Below are positions 16,135 to 25,598 of a stretch of 53,818 nt of DNA, piece by piece; position 1 is the first letter of the stretch, and each line of letters starts with the position of its first letter. Under the pieces are notes generated by a model. The model made no database searches, was not told where the DNA came from, and saw nothing but the letters and a program-made list of their open reading frames with translations. The position numbers and the translations under genes were made by a program. This DNA is from Massilia sp. BJB1822. Lineage in GTDB: Bacteria; Pseudomonadota; Gammaproteobacteria; Burkholderiales; Burkholderiaceae_D. The stretch covers positions 1 to 53,818 of the forward strand of contig NZ_JABWEB010000028.1 in the NCBI RefSeq assembly GCF_013369485.1, read 5' to 3'.

Positions 16135-17349
16135 GTGAACCCACATCTCGACAAGCTGCAAACCTATCCGTTCGAAAAACTGCGCCAGCTGTTTGCCGGC
16201 GTCACGCCAAATGCGGCATATAGCCCGATCAGCCTGGGCATGGGCGAGCCGAAACACCCTACTCCGCCCTTCATCCAGCAGGCGCTGGCCGACAATCTTG
16301 CCGGTCTGGCAAATTATCCGACCACGCTGGGCACGGAAGCCTTGCGCGGCGCCATCGCCGGCTGGCTGGAGCGCCGCTACGGCATTCCGCCGCTGAATCC
16401 CGCCACCCAGGTGCTGCCAGTGAACGGTTCGCGCGAGGCGCTGTTCTCGCTGGCGCAGGCGGTGATCGATCCGGCCGCGCAATCGGTCGTCGTCAGCCCC
16501 AACCCCTTCTACCAGATTTACGAGGGCGCGGCTTATCTGGCCGGCGCCGAGCCGTATTTCGTTAACTCCGACCCGGCGCGCAATTTCGCCTGCGATTACG
16601 ACAGCGTGCCGGCTTCGGTGTGGGAGCGCGTGCAGCTGCTGTATCTGTGCTCGCCCGGCAATCCGGCCGGCGCCGTGCTGACCTTGACCGACTGGGAGAA
16701 CCTGTTCGCCCTGTCCGAGCGCCATGGCTTCATCATCGCCTCTGACGAATGCTATTCCGAGATCTACCACGGCGAGGAGCCGCCGCTGGGCGCCCTGCAA
16801 GCAGCCCATATCCTCGGCCTGGCCACGGTGGAGCGTCCGTATGCGCGCCTGGTGGTGTTTTCCAGCCTGTCCAAGCGTTCGAACGTGCCGGGCATGCGCT
16901 CCGGCTTCGTGGCCGGCGACGCCGAAGTACTGAAAAAATTCCTGTTGTACCGCACCTACCACGGCAGCGCCATGAGCCTGCCGGTGCAAGCTGCGTCGAT
17001 CGCGGCCTGGAACGACGAAACCCATGTCGAGTCCAACCGCGAGCAATACCGCGCTAAGTTCGCCGCCGTCACCCCGCTGATCCAGCAGGTGCTGGACGTA
17101 GCGCTGCCCGACGCGGGCTTCTATCTGTGGGCCGATGTCAGCCGCACCGGCCTGTCGGACACGGAGTTCGCGCGCCGCCTGTACGCCGAATATAATGTAA
17201 CTGTCCTGCCGGGCAGCTTCCTGGCGCGCGAAGCGCATGGCGTCAATCCCGGCAAGAACCGCATCCGCATGGCCCTGGTGGCCGAAACCGGCGAAGGCCT
17301 GGAAGCAGCGCAGCGCATTGTCCAATTCTGTAACACCCTGACCAAGTAA
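16135..17349 (+). CDS. dapC: N-succinyl-diaminopimelate aminotransferase
   Basis: A 404-residue PLP aminotransferase of fold type I that makes N-succinyl-LL-2,6-diaminopimelate in the succinylase branch of lysine/peptidoglycan synthesis. The PLP lysine sits in VFSSLSKRSNVPGMRSGF, with the N-terminal SLGMGEPKHPTP signature, LLYLCSPGNPAG and the C-terminal PGKNRIRMALV motif. The GTG at 16135 is chosen because the family's first residues NPHLDKLQTYPFEKLRQLF follow it; the open frame upstream has no family resemblance. The dapD gene starts 9 nt after its stop, so the two are co-transcribed and share the downstream terminator. Confidence 0.93.
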   Translation: MNPHLDKLQTYPFEKLRQLFAGVTPNAAYSPISLGMGEPKHPTPPFIQQALADNLAGLANYPTTLGTEALRGAIAGWLERRYGIPPLNPATQVLPVNGSREALFSLAQAVIDPAAQSVVVSPNPFYQIYEGAAYLAGAEPYFVNSDPARNFACDYDSVPASVWERVQLLYLCSPGNPAGAVLTLTDWENLFALSERHGFIIASDECYSEIYHGEEPPLGALQAAHILGLATVERPYARLVVFSSLSKRSNVPGMRSGFVAGDAEVLKKFLLYRTYHGSAMSLPVQAASIAAWNDETHVESNREQYRAKFAAVTPLIQQVLDVALPDAGFYLWADVSRTGLSDTEFARRLYAEYNVTVLPGSFLAREAHGVNPGKNRIRMALVAETGEGLEAAQRIVQFCNTLTK

Positions 17350-17357
17350 ACATCATC

Positions 17358-18185
17358 ATGAGCCAACAACTTCAGCAAATCATCGAACAGGCCTGGGACA
17401 ACCGCGCCGAAATCAACCCATCCAACGGCAGCGCCGAACTGCGCGACGCCGTCAACCACGTGCTGGCCGGCCTGGACAACGGCAGCCTGCGCGTGGCGCA
17501 GAAAGACAGCGGCGCCTGGGTGGTGAACCAGTGGGTCAAGAAAGCCGTGCTGCTGTCCTTCCGCCTGGAGAACAATGTGGTGCTGCCATCGGACGGCACC
17601 ATGCAGTTCTATGACAAGGTACCGACCAAGTTCGCCGACTACAGCGCCGACGATTTCGCCAAGGGCGGCTTCCGCGTGGTGCCGCCGGCCGTTGCCCGCC
17701 GCGGCTCCTTCATCGGCAAGAACGTGGTGCTGATGCCTTCCTACGTCAACATCGGCGCCTACGTCGATGAAGGCGCGATGGTCGACACCTGGGCCACCGT
17801 CGGTTCCTGCGCCCAGATCGGCAAAAACGTCCACCTGTCCGGCGGCGTCGGCATCGGCGGCGTGCTGGAGCCGATGCAGGCCAATCCGACCATCATCGAA
17901 GACAACTGCTTCATCGGCGCCCGTTCCGAGATCGTGGAAGGCGTGATCGTGGAAGAGAACTCGGTGATCTCGATGGGCGTGTACATCGGCCAGTCGACCA
18001 AGATCTACGACCGCGCCACCGGCGAAATCACCTATGGCCGCGTGCCTTCCGGTTCCGTCGTGGTGTCCGGCTCCCTGCCTTCGGAAGACGGCAAGTACAG
18101 CCTGTACTGCGCCGTGATCGTCAAGCGCGTGGATGCGCAGACCCGCGCCAAAACCGGCATCAACGAACTGCTGCGCGGCGTTTAA
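17358..18185 (+). CDS. dapD: tetrahydrodipicolinate N-succinyltransferase
   Basis: A 275-residue enzyme, the usual DapD length. It moves succinyl from succinyl-CoA to tetrahydrodipicolinate, making N-succinyl-2-amino-6-oxopimelate, the substrate of the neighbouring DapC. The left-handed beta-helix hexapeptide repeats run through about residues 105-210 (GSFIGKNVVLMPSYVNIGAYVDEGAMVDTWATVGSCAQIG...). Trimer formation is known for the family. The dapC-dapD pair is cytoplasmic and is followed by a strong intrinsic terminator. Confidence 0.97.
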   Translation: MSQQLQQIIEQAWDNRAEINPSNGSAELRDAVNHVLAGLDNGSLRVAQKDSGAWVVNQWVKKAVLLSFRLENNVVLPSDGTMQFYDKVPTKFADYSADDFAKGGFRVVPPAVARRGSFIGKNVVLMPSYVNIGAYVDEGAMVDTWATVGSCAQIGKNVHLSGGVGIGGVLEPMQANPTIIEDNCFIGARSEIVEGVIVEENSVISMGVYIGQSTKIYDRATGEITYGRVPSGSVVVSGSLPSEDGKYSLYCAVIVKRVDAQTRAKTGINELLRGV

Positions 18186-18194
18186 TTGCCTTGC

Positions 18195-18226
18195 AACCGG
18201 GAGCCAGGCGCTCCCGGTTTTTCTTT
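18195..18226 (+). terminator. intrinsic terminator after dapCD
   Basis: A perfect 10-bp stem, AACCGGGAGC (18195-18204) with GCTCCCGGTT (18210-18219), a five-nt loop CAGGC, then TTTCTTT. It sits 10 nt after the dapD stop and 13 nt before the pilU-like ATG, so pilus ATPase and lysine genes are separate units. Confidence 0.92.
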
Positions 18227-18238
18227 GCGGAGGGTGCC

Positions 18239-19378
18239 ATGGCGATGGATCGCTTGTTCCAGCTGATGAAGGAGAAGAACGCGTCTGACATGTTCTTCGC
18301 GGTGAATTCACCGGTCCACATCAAGATCAACGGCAATCTGATTCCGATCAACCAGCAGAAGCTGGAGCCGGACAATATCCACGCCCTGCTGTCCGAAATC
18401 TGCTCGCCAGCGCAGATGGACGAACTGGCGCGCGAGAACGAGTTGAATATGGGCGTCTCGGTGCCGAACCTGGGCCGCTTCCGCCTCTCCGCCTTCCGCC
18501 AGCGCGGCAGCATTTCCGCCGTGTTCCGCTTTGTGCCCGCGAATATTCCCGTGCTGGGGGAACTCGGCCTGCCGCCCGTGCTGGCTGAACTCATCATGGA
18601 AAAGCGCGGCCTGCTGCTGCTGGTCGGTTCCACCGGCTCCGGCAAATCGACCACCATCGCCGCCATGCTCGATCACCGCAACGAGCTGCGCTCCGGCCAT
18701 ATCCTGACGCTGGAAGACCCGATCGAGTATCTGTTCAAGAACCGCAAGTCCATCGTCAACCAGCGCGAGATCGGCAGCGACGCCAAGGACTTCTACACCG
18801 CCCTGCGCAACTCCATGCGCCAGGCGCCGGACTGCATCCTGATCGGCGAAATCCGCGACAAGGAAACCATGGCCGCCGCCCTGGCCTATGCCCAATCGGG
18901 CCATCTGGTGCTGGCCACCCTGCATGCGAATAACAGCTACAACGCGCTGAACCGCATCATCAGCTTCTATCCCATCGAAAACCGCGCGGCGCTGCTGCAG
19001 GATTTGTCGTCCACGGTGAAAGCCATCGTCTCGCAGCGCCTGCTGCGCTCGGCCCAGGGCGGCACGCGCACGCCGGCCGTGGAAGTGATGGTGAACACCC
19101 GCTATATCTCGGAACTGATCGAGAAAGGCGACATCAGCCAGATCAAGGAAGCGCTGGAAAAAAGCCTCTCGCCCGGTTCGCAATCGTTCGAGCAGGCGCT
19201 GTACGCCCTGGTGCAGGAAGGCGCCATCACGCAGGAGGAAGCCCTGGCCAACGCCGATTCGGCCACCAACCTGCTTTGGCTGCTGAACAACGGACCGGAC
19301 GCCAAGCCCGCCAACGAGCCGGAACACAAGCCGCCGGCCTCGGAAACCTCGTTCACCGAATTCACGCTCGATAGCTAA
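18239..19378 (+). CDS. pilU: type IV pilus retraction ATPase, PilT/PilU family
   Basis: A 379-residue secretion ATPase that depolymerises type IV pili for twitching. Walker A is GSTGSGKSTT, followed by DPIEYLFKNRKSIVNQREIGSD (Asp box), GEIRDKETM (Walker B) and LATLHANNSYNALNRI (His box). The C-terminal extension (about 35 residues past the PilT end) and the overall length fit PilU better than PilT. The start at 18239 follows GCGGAGGGTG; the longer frame from 18191 begins inside the terminator. No other pilus gene is adjacent, so the pilT partner must be elsewhere. It is convergent with a methyltransferase gene. Confidence 0.9.
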   Translation: MAMDRLFQLMKEKNASDMFFAVNSPVHIKINGNLIPINQQKLEPDNIHALLSEICSPAQMDELARENELNMGVSVPNLGRFRLSAFRQRGSISAVFRFVPANIPVLGELGLPPVLAELIMEKRGLLLLVGSTGSGKSTTIAAMLDHRNELRSGHILTLEDPIEYLFKNRKSIVNQREIGSDAKDFYTALRNSMRQAPDCILIGEIRDKETMAAALAYAQSGHLVLATLHANNSYNALNRIISFYPIENRAALLQDLSSTVKAIVSQRLLRSAQGGTRTPAVEVMVNTRYISELIEKGDISQIKEALEKSLSPGSQSFEQALYALVQEGAITQEEALANADSATNLLWLLNNGPDAKPANEPEHKPPASETSFTEFTLDS

Positions 19379-19390
19379 GCAAGCGCCTCC

Positions 19391-20245
19391 TCAATCCTTC
19401 CTGCGGTAGATGCCCACCACGATATCGCTGGGCAGCAGGTTCAGGAAGGGGATCACGCAGCGCAGCACAATATACTGCGCATACAGCACCGCGGGATTGA
19501 CGCCGCCAGTAAAGCGCAGCCTTTCCAGCAGGCCGCTGGCCTTCAGCGAAGCCAGTTCGAAACCCTGCTTTTCCTCGAAGCCGTGGCGCCCCACCAGGGT
19601 GCGTAGATTGCTCTCGTTGAAGTAATGGACGTGCGGCGAAGGCAGATCCTTTTGCCACATGCGCTCGAATGGCCCGTGCAGCTTGAAGCGGACGAACAGC
19701 TTGGACAGGCGGTAGAACACGCCACGGCTGCTCGGCACATTCAGCACCAGCAAACCGCCCTGATTCAGTCTGGCATGACAGGCATCGAGCGCGCTGCCGA
19801 TATCGGGGATATGTTCGATCACATCGTTGAAGACAATCACGTCGAAGCGCTCGTCCCTTTCCAGCACATCGGGGAAGTAGCCCAGGCGTACCGGCAGGCC
19901 GCGCGCGGCGGCGCGCTCGCCCACCACCTGGTCCGGTTCGATGCCCAGTACCTCGAAGCGGCTGCTGGCCTGCTCCAGGAACCAGCCATGGGCGCTGCCC
20001 ACGTCCAGCAGACGGGCGGCCGACTGCGGCGCCAGCCGGTTGACGCGGTCGACAATGATTCGGAAATTCTCGGCCCTCAGACTTTTGAGTGCGATCTCGC
20101 GGTCGCCCTCGTCGACGTGGCCGTGGGCCTGGCTTTGATTAATGACGGGCTTGAGATCCGCGCTTTCGTAACGGCACACAGGGCAGGTCCGGTGCCAGGA
20201 GGAGTAGCCAACTTCGGTATTACCAGCACAAACAATACACTTCAT
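19391..20245 (-). CDS. SAM-dependent methyltransferase with N-terminal zinc ribbon
   Basis: A 284-residue class I methyltransferase. The N-terminus has a Cys-rich zinc-ribbon-like pattern (CIVC, then CPVC about 18 residues on). The SAM-binding core starts LLDVGSAHGWFLEQASSRFEVLGIEPD, and the conserved Asp is followed by FDVIVFNDVIEHIPD. A hydrophobic C-terminal segment (LYAQYIVLRCVIPFLNLLPSDIVVGIYRR) is typical of the group that acts on sugars or polyprenyl-linked intermediates, so it may be a cell-envelope or O-antigen methyltransferase. That is inference. It converges on the pilU-like gene. Confidence 0.85.
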   Translation of the reverse strand: MKCIVCAGNTEVGYSSWHRTCPVCRYESADLKPVINQSQAHGHVDEGDREIALKSLRAENFRIIVDRVNRLAPQSAARLLDVGSAHGWFLEQASSRFEVLGIEPDQVVGERAAARGLPVRLGYFPDVLERDERFDVIVFNDVIEHIPDIGSALDACHARLNQGGLLVLNVPSSRGVFYRLSKLFVRFKLHGPFERMWQKDLPSPHVHYFNESNLRTLVGRHGFEEKQGFELASLKASGLLERLRFTGGVNPAVLYAQYIVLRCVIPFLNLLPSDIVVGIYRRKD

Positions 20246-20462
20246 GGATAGTTCCGGGTACGTTTAACAAGATAACCTCGCCGCCGTTTCCACCTGCAAA
20301 AAAGACGGCCTCCATAAACTTAATTCAAAATTAGCCAGAAAACAACAAAAATCTCTGCCTTCCCGGCTCGCCTTACTGACTCACTGCCACTCCGACAGCA
20401 AGCTATAATGTCGCACTTCCACGGGCCACAGGCCCGGCCACACCCCTATCCTTTGCTTATCC
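20246..20462. other. divergent intergenic region with one -10 box
   Basis: 217 nt between the methyltransferase and the ArsC/Spx-like gene. It holds an A-rich stretch near 20285-20355 and a perfect TATAAT at 20404-20409 for the plus-strand gene. No repeat or riboswitch is seen. Confidence 0.5.
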
Positions 20463-20813
20463 ATGATCACTCTCTACGGCATTCCTAACTGCGACACGGT
20501 GAAAAAAGCCCGTGTCTGGCTGGCCGAGCAGCAGCAAGACTTCGTTTTCCATGACTTCAAAAAGCAGGGTCTGACGTCCGGCACCATCGACGCCTGGCTG
20601 CAGCACCTGAGCTGGGAAGTCCTCGTCAACAAGAAAGGCACGACCTGGCGCGGTCTGCCGGACGAGCGCAAGGCTGCCGTCACCGACGCCGCCAGCGCCG
20701 CCGCCCTGATGCTGGAATTCCCCTCCGTGATCAAACGTCCCGTCCTGCAGAACGCAGAGACTTGCCACGTCGGCTTTTCCGACGCCCAGTACCGCCAGAT
20801 CTTCAAACTGTAA
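20463..20813 (+). CDS. ArsC/Spx (YffB)-like thioredoxin-fold protein
   Basis: A 116-residue protein of the ArsC family, YffB/MgsR branch. It begins ITLYGIPNCDTVKKARVWL, with one Cys in the CDTV motif at the active-site position and a second Cys outside the family's conserved sites. Family members act in arsenate or redox chemistry, or bind RNA polymerase (Spx); the activity here is not known. It is only 9 nt before dapE and is probably co-transcribed with it. Confidence 0.88.
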   Translation: MITLYGIPNCDTVKKARVWLAEQQQDFVFHDFKKQGLTSGTIDAWLQHLSWEVLVNKKGTTWRGLPDERKAAVTDAASAAALMLEFPSVIKRPVLQNAETCHVGFSDAQYRQIFKL

Positions 20814-20822
20814 TTGCCCGCC

Positions 20823-21956
20823 ATGACCGCTTCCCGTACCCTCGCGCTGACCGAAAAACTGATCGGCCTTTCCTCCGTCACCCCCGAAGACAAGGGCTGC
20901 CAGGAGCAGATGATCCACTTGCTCGAGCCGCTCGGCTTCAAGTGCGAAACCATCCAGTCCGGCGAAGTGACCAATCTGTGGGCGCGCAAGGGCACGACCG
21001 AACCGGTGCTGGTGTTTGCCGGCCATACCGACGTGGTGCCGACCGGTCCCGTGGACAAATGGACCTCCGCGCCGTTCTACCCGACCCACCGCGACGGCAA
21101 GCTGTATGGCCGCGGCACGGCCGATATGAAAACCTCGCTGGCGGCCATGGTGGTGGCCTGCGAAGAGTTCATCGCCGCCCATCCCGACCATAAGGGTTCG
21201 ATCGCTTTCCTGATCACCAGCGACGAGGAAGGCCCGGCCGTGGACGGCACGGTGGTGGTGTGCAATCTGCTCAAGGCGCGCGGCGAAAAGCTCGATTACT
21301 GCATCGTGGGCGAACCGACCTCGGACAAGACTCTGGGCGATATGATCAAGAACGGCCGCCGCGGCTCCCTCTCGGGCGTGCTGACCGTCAAGGGCGTGCA
21401 AGGCCATATCGCCTATCCGCAGCTGGCGAAAAACCCGATCCACCTGGCCGCGCCTGCGCTGGCCGATCTGGTGGCCGAAGTCTGGGACGAGGGTAACGAG
21501 TACTACCTGCCGACCTCCTGGCAGATGTCGAACATCAAGGCCGGCACCGGCGCCAATAACGTGATTCCGGGCGAACTGCATATCGATTTCAACTTCCGCT
21601 TCTCGACCGCAAGCACGGCCGAAGGCCTGAAGGAGCGCGTGCACGCCATCCTCGACAAGCACGGCCTGCACTACGACCTGCAATGGACGCTGAGCGGCCA
21701 TCCCTTCCTGACCCCGCGCGGCAGCCTGAGTGATGCGATCTGCAGCGCCATCAAGGATGAAACCGGCGTGGACGCCGAGCTGTCGACCACCGGCGGCACC
21801 TCGGACGGCCGCTTTATCGCCCAGATCTGCCCCCAGGTGATAGAATTTGGCCCTCCGAACGCCAGCATTCACAAGATCGACGAGCATATTGAGCTGCGTT
21901 TCATCGATCCGCTGAAGAATATCTACCGCCGCACCCTGGAAAATCTGCTGCGCTAA
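20823..21956 (+). CDS. dapE: succinyl-diaminopimelate desuccinylase
   Basis: A 377-residue M20 metallopeptidase that removes succinate from N-succinyl-LL-diaminopimelate to give LL-diaminopimelate, the step after DapC. Zinc ligands are seen in FAGHTDVVPTG, GRGTADMKTSLAAM, TSDEEGPAVDGT and the C-terminal SIHKIDE. The family start MTASRTLALTEKLIGLSSVTPED fits the ATG at 20823; a TTG codon 9 nt upstream is possible but less likely. It works with DapC and DapD encoded 3-5 kb upstream. A 44-nt gap leads to prmB. Confidence 0.96.
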   Translation: MTASRTLALTEKLIGLSSVTPEDKGCQEQMIHLLEPLGFKCETIQSGEVTNLWARKGTTEPVLVFAGHTDVVPTGPVDKWTSAPFYPTHRDGKLYGRGTADMKTSLAAMVVACEEFIAAHPDHKGSIAFLITSDEEGPAVDGTVVVCNLLKARGEKLDYCIVGEPTSDKTLGDMIKNGRRGSLSGVLTVKGVQGHIAYPQLAKNPIHLAAPALADLVAEVWDEGNEYYLPTSWQMSNIKAGTGANNVIPGELHIDFNFRFSTASTAEGLKERVHAILDKHGLHYDLQWTLSGHPFLTPRGSLSDAICSAIKDETGVDAELSTTGGTSDGRFIAQICPQVIEFGPPNASIHKIDEHIELRFIDPLKNIYRRTLENLLR

Positions 21957-22000
21957 AACAGCAATAAGGCAGTGCGCGGCGTGAACTATCGAGAACAACA

Positions 22001-22888
22001 ATGACCACCACTCTTTTCACCACGCCGCGCGACCTGCTGCGCTACGCCACCACCCGCTTCAACGCCGCCAAGCTGTTCTTCGGCCACGGCAGCGCCGAAG
22101 CCTTCGACGAAGCGGCCTACCTGATCCTGCACACGCTCAAGCTGCCGCTGGACAAGCTGGAACCCTTCCTCGACGCGCGCCTGCTGCCCGAGGAAATCGC
22201 CCAGGTGCTGGCCGTGATCGAGCGCCGCGCCACCGACCGCATTCCAGCCGCCTACATCACCAACGAGGCCTGGCTGGGCACCTACAATTTCTATGTGGAC
22301 GAGCGCACCATCGTGCCGCGCTCCTTCATCGCCGAACTGATTCCGCACTACTTTGCGCCCTGGGTCAACGAGCCTGAGAACGTGGCCAATGTGCTGGAAC
22401 TGTGCACGGGCTCCGGCTGCCTGGCCATCATGCTGGCCGACGCCTTCCCGGACGCGAAAGTCGATGCGGTCGATATCTCGCCGGATGCCCTGGAAGTGGC
22501 GCGCCGCAATGTGGAAACGTACAAGCTCGAAGACCGCCTGACGCTGATCCAGTCCGACCTGTATCAGAACGTGCCGGACAAGAAGTACGATCTGATCATC
22601 ACCAATCCGCCGTATGTGAACTCCGGTTCCATGTCGCGCCTGCCGCAGGAGTACCTGCACGAACCGCAGATCGCCCTGGACGGCGGCGCCGACGGCATGG
22701 ACCTGGTGCGCAAGATCGTGGCCGGCGCCGCCGAGCGCCTCTCCGATGACGGTTTGCTGATTGTCGAAATCGGCAATGAAAAAGAATTTGCGGAAGCAGC
22801 CTTCGGCCATCTGGGCCTGACCTGGCTCACCACCAGCCAGGGCGACGATATGGTCTTCCTGCTGACCGCGGACCAACTGAAGATTTAA
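22001..22888 (+). CDS. prmB: ribosomal protein L3 glutamine N5-methyltransferase
   Basis: A 295-residue class I methyltransferase of the HemK/PrmC family. It has the SAM motif VLELCTGSGCLAIMLADAF and the catalytic IITNPPYVNSGSM (NPPY). PrmB methylates a Gln of ribosomal protein L3; the N-terminal helical domain of about 115 residues, ending before the core, fits PrmB rather than PrmC. Its start is 44 nt after dapE, in the usual dapE-prmB order of Burkholderiales. The ABC-F gene begins 1 nt after its stop. Confidence 0.93.
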   Translation: MTTTLFTTPRDLLRYATTRFNAAKLFFGHGSAEAFDEAAYLILHTLKLPLDKLEPFLDARLLPEEIAQVLAVIERRATDRIPAAYITNEAWLGTYNFYVDERTIVPRSFIAELIPHYFAPWVNEPENVANVLELCTGSGCLAIMLADAFPDAKVDAVDISPDALEVARRNVETYKLEDRLTLIQSDLYQNVPDKKYDLIITNPPYVNSGSMSRLPQEYLHEPQIALDGGADGMDLVRKIVAGAAERLSDDGLLIVEIGNEKEFAEAAFGHLGLTWLTTSQGDDMVFLLTADQLKI

Positions 22889-22889
22889 T

Positions 22890-24887
22890 ATGATTCGTTT
22901 GATAAACGTCAGCCTGATGCGCGGCATCAAGCCGCTGCTCGAACAGGCTGACCTGACGCTGAACCCCGGCGATAAAATCGGCCTGATCGGCGCCAACGGC
23001 GCCGGCAAATCCAGCCTGTTTGCCATGCTGCGCAATGAGCTGCACCCCGACCAGGGCGATATCGACTTCCCCGCCAAATGGCGCATGGCCTACGTGGCCC
23101 AGGAAACGCCGCCGCTCGAACGCGCGGCCCTGGACTACGCCATCGACGGCGACGTCAACCTGCGCAAGCTGCAGGCCGAACTGGCACGCCTGGAAGGGCT
23201 GCCCGATTCGCACGACAACGGCATCGCCATCGGCGAGGTGTATAGCGCCCTGGCCGACGCCGACGCCTACACCGTTCAGTCGCGCGGCGAACAGCTGCTG
23301 CTCGGCCTGGGCTTCTCGCTGGACCAGATGCAGCAGCCGGTGGCCAGCTTCTCGGGCGGCTGGCGCATGCGCCTGAACCTGGCGCAGGCGCTGATGTGCC
23401 CTTCCGACCTGCTGCTGCTCGATGAACCGACCAACCACTTGGACCTGGACGCCATCATCTGGCTGGAAGACTGGCTGAAACGCTACGCCGGCACCCTGAT
23501 CATCATCTCGCACGACCGCGACTTCCTCGACGAAATCGTGAACGTGGTGGTGCATATCGACGAGCGCAAGCTGAAACGCTATTCCGGCAACTACTCCGGT
23601 TTCGAGCGCCAGCGCGCCGCGCAAATGACGCTGGCCGCCGGCATGATCGAGAAGCAGCAGCGCAAGAAGGCCCACCTGGAATCCTTCATCGAGCGCTTCA
23701 AGGCCAAGGCTTCCAAAGCCCGCCAGGCGCAAAGCCGCATGAAAGCGCTGGCCAAGATGGAAGAGCTGGCGCCGCTGCGCGCCGCCGCCGAATTCTCCTT
23801 CGAGTTCCGCGAGCCGCTGAGCGCCCCCAATCCGCTGCTGGTGATGGAGGACGTCAACGCCGGCTACCGCAGCGAGAACCAGGACACGGGCGCCATCAGC
23901 GAGAAAACCATTGTCCACGGCATCAACTTCTCGCTGCAGATCGGCCAGCGCATCGGCCTGCTGGGCGTGAACGGCGCCGGCAAATCCACGCTGATCAAGA
24001 CCATCGCTGGCGAGCTGCAGCCGCTGACCGGCGAATCGACCGTCGGCAAAGGCCTGACCATCGGCTACTTCGCCCAGCACCAGGTGGAAATGCTGCGCCA
24101 CGACGAATCGCCGCTGTGGCACCTGGCCAAGATCGCGCCGACCACGCGCGAGCAGGAGCTGCGCAATTTCCTGGGCGGCTTCAACTTCCCCGGCACCATG
24201 GTCACCAGCCCGATCGCCCCCTTCTCGGGCGGCGAGAAAGCGCGTCTGGCCCTGGCGCTGATCGTGTGGCAGCGCCCCAACCTGCTGCTGCTGGACGAAC
24301 CGACCAACCACCTGGACCTGGAAACGCGCGAAGCGCTGACCGAGGCGCTGGCGCAGTTCGAAGGCACGCTGGTGGTGGTATCGCACGATCGGCACCTGCT
24401 GCGCGCCACCACCGACCAGTTCATCATCGTTGCCGACGGCAAGCTGCAACCCTTCGACGGCGATCTGGACGACTACAAGGACTGGCTGCTGCAGACCAAG
24501 ATGGGGAAAGGCACCGACGTGCTGCCCGCCGCCGGCAAGGCCAACAAGACCGACTTCCCGACCACCTCGCCCATCGCGCCGCCACCGGCGCCGGGCGTGG
24601 ACAAGCGCGAGCAAAAGCGCCTGGAAGCAGAGCAGCGCCAGCGTCTTTCGGCCCAGCGCAAGCCGCTGGAAAACAAGCTGAAAAAAGTCGAAGAGCAGAT
24701 GGCCAAGCGCAATGCGCAAAAAGCCGATGTCGACGGACAGCTGGCCGATTCCACCATCTACGACGCGGCCAACAAGGCCAAGCTGAAAACCCTGCTGGCC
24801 GACCAGGCTTTCTACACGAAAGACCTGGAAAAGCTGGAGGGCGAATGGCTGGAGCTGCAGGAGCAGCTCGAAGCGCTGGCCGCCTGA
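22890..24887 (+). CDS. ABC-F ATPase (YheS/Uup-type)
   Basis: A 665-residue soluble protein with two ABC cassettes and no transmembrane segment. Walker A: GANGAGKSS and GVNGAGKST. Signature: FSGGWRMRLNLAQAL and FSGGEKARLALAL. Walker B: LLLLDEPTNHLDLDAI and LLLLDEPTNHLDLETR. The interdomain linker contains the arginine/lysine-rich segment expected of ribosome-interacting ABC-F members, and the C-terminus is a coiled coil of about 100 residues. Family members act on ribosomes, freeing stalled or antibiotic-bound states. YheS is the closest guess; I give no symbol. It is tightly coupled to prmB (gap of 1 nt). Confidence 0.92.
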   Translation: MIRLINVSLMRGIKPLLEQADLTLNPGDKIGLIGANGAGKSSLFAMLRNELHPDQGDIDFPAKWRMAYVAQETPPLERAALDYAIDGDVNLRKLQAELARLEGLPDSHDNGIAIGEVYSALADADAYTVQSRGEQLLLGLGFSLDQMQQPVASFSGGWRMRLNLAQALMCPSDLLLLDEPTNHLDLDAIIWLEDWLKRYAGTLIIISHDRDFLDEIVNVVVHIDERKLKRYSGNYSGFERQRAAQMTLAAGMIEKQQRKKAHLESFIERFKAKASKARQAQSRMKALAKMEELAPLRAAAEFSFEFREPLSAPNPLLVMEDVNAGYRSENQDTGAISEKTIVHGINFSLQIGQRIGLLGVNGAGKSTLIKTIAGELQPLTGESTVGKGLTIGYFAQHQVEMLRHDESPLWHLAKIAPTTREQELRNFLGGFNFPGTMVTSPIAPFSGGEKARLALALIVWQRPNLLLLDEPTNHLDLETREALTEALAQFEGTLVVVSHDRHLLRATTDQFIIVADGKLQPFDGDLDDYKDWLLQTKMGKGTDVLPAAGKANKTDFPTTSPIAPPPAPGVDKREQKRLEAEQRQRLSAQRKPLENKLKKVEEQMAKRNAQKADVDGQLADSTIYDAANKAKLKTLLADQAFYTKDLEKLEGEWLELQEQLEALAA

Positions 24888-24936
24888 GGCCAGCCAGCGC
24901 TGCCGGGATCGGGACCGGGGCCGGGCCTGCCCGGTC

Positions 24937-25446
24937 TCAGGCGGCCACCGTTTGCGAACCCAGGCTGACCTGGCGCAGCGACATCAGCTTGTCGATGTCG
25001 AGCACAATCAGCTTGCGGCCATGCGCCTCCCCCAGGCCAATCAGATAATCGACCTCCTCGCCCACATCGGGCAAGGGGGCGATCTGTCCGCTCCCCATTT
25101 CCACGATATCGGTCACGCCATCCGTGACCATGCCCACGATGCAGCTGGAGAGCTTGAGGATCACCACGTCGATCTCGTTCTCGGCAACAGGACGCTGGCC
25201 GAAGGCCACGCGCATGTCCACGATAGGCATGATGACGCCGCGCGAGAGCGCCACGCCTTTCACGATTTCCCCGTCAGCGGCAAAGCGCTCCAGGGTTTTG
25301 AAGGGGCGCAGTTCGCGCACCTTGCGGTAGTCGATGGCGTATTCCAGGCCGCCGAGGCGGAAGGTCAGATACTGCCGCGGCCCGGCGTCGGGCGGCGGCG
25401 GGACCAGGCCCGGCTGCCCCAAAACTGGCGTGTTTGACGATTGCAT
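24937..25446 (-). CDS. CheW-like signalling adaptor
   Basis: A 169-residue protein made almost wholly of one CheW domain (about residues 23-165): RQYLTFRLGGLEYAIDYRKVRELRP, GVALSRGVIMPIVDMRVAF, IVGMVTDGVTDIVEM and YLIGLGEAHGRKLIVLDIDKLM. CheW proteins link chemoreceptors to the CheA kinase. Among three clustered in-frame ATGs I chose the last of the adjacent pair because it is 6-7 nt from AAAGGA. It is divergent from an HDOD gene and not in a chemotaxis operon, so it may serve a separate receptor array. Confidence 0.88.
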   Translation of the reverse strand: MQSSNTPVLGQPGLVPPPPDAGPRQYLTFRLGGLEYAIDYRKVRELRPFKTLERFAADGEIVKGVALSRGVIMPIVDMRVAFGQRPVAENEIDVVILKLSSCIVGMVTDGVTDIVEMGSGQIAPLPDVGEEVDYLIGLGEAHGRKLIVLDIDKLMSLRQVSLGSQTVAA

Positions 25447-25598
25447 CATGCATCCTTTCACCATTGGGTTTGAGCGGCGCTAACAAAGCTGCGTGGAATT
25501 CATGCTACTCCTTGCGCAGGCCGATGGAGTTGCGGCAACGCAAGCCAAGCCGCCTGCGCTACAATTGCACGACAGTTTGCGGTCGAGGGAGGGCATCC

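Noticed and set aside
24913..24936. A GC hairpin (GACCGGG/CCCGGTC) between the convergent ABC-F and CheW-like genes
   Set aside because: Only a 7-bp perfect stem, no T-tract on either strand, and chance is high in such GC-rich DNA.
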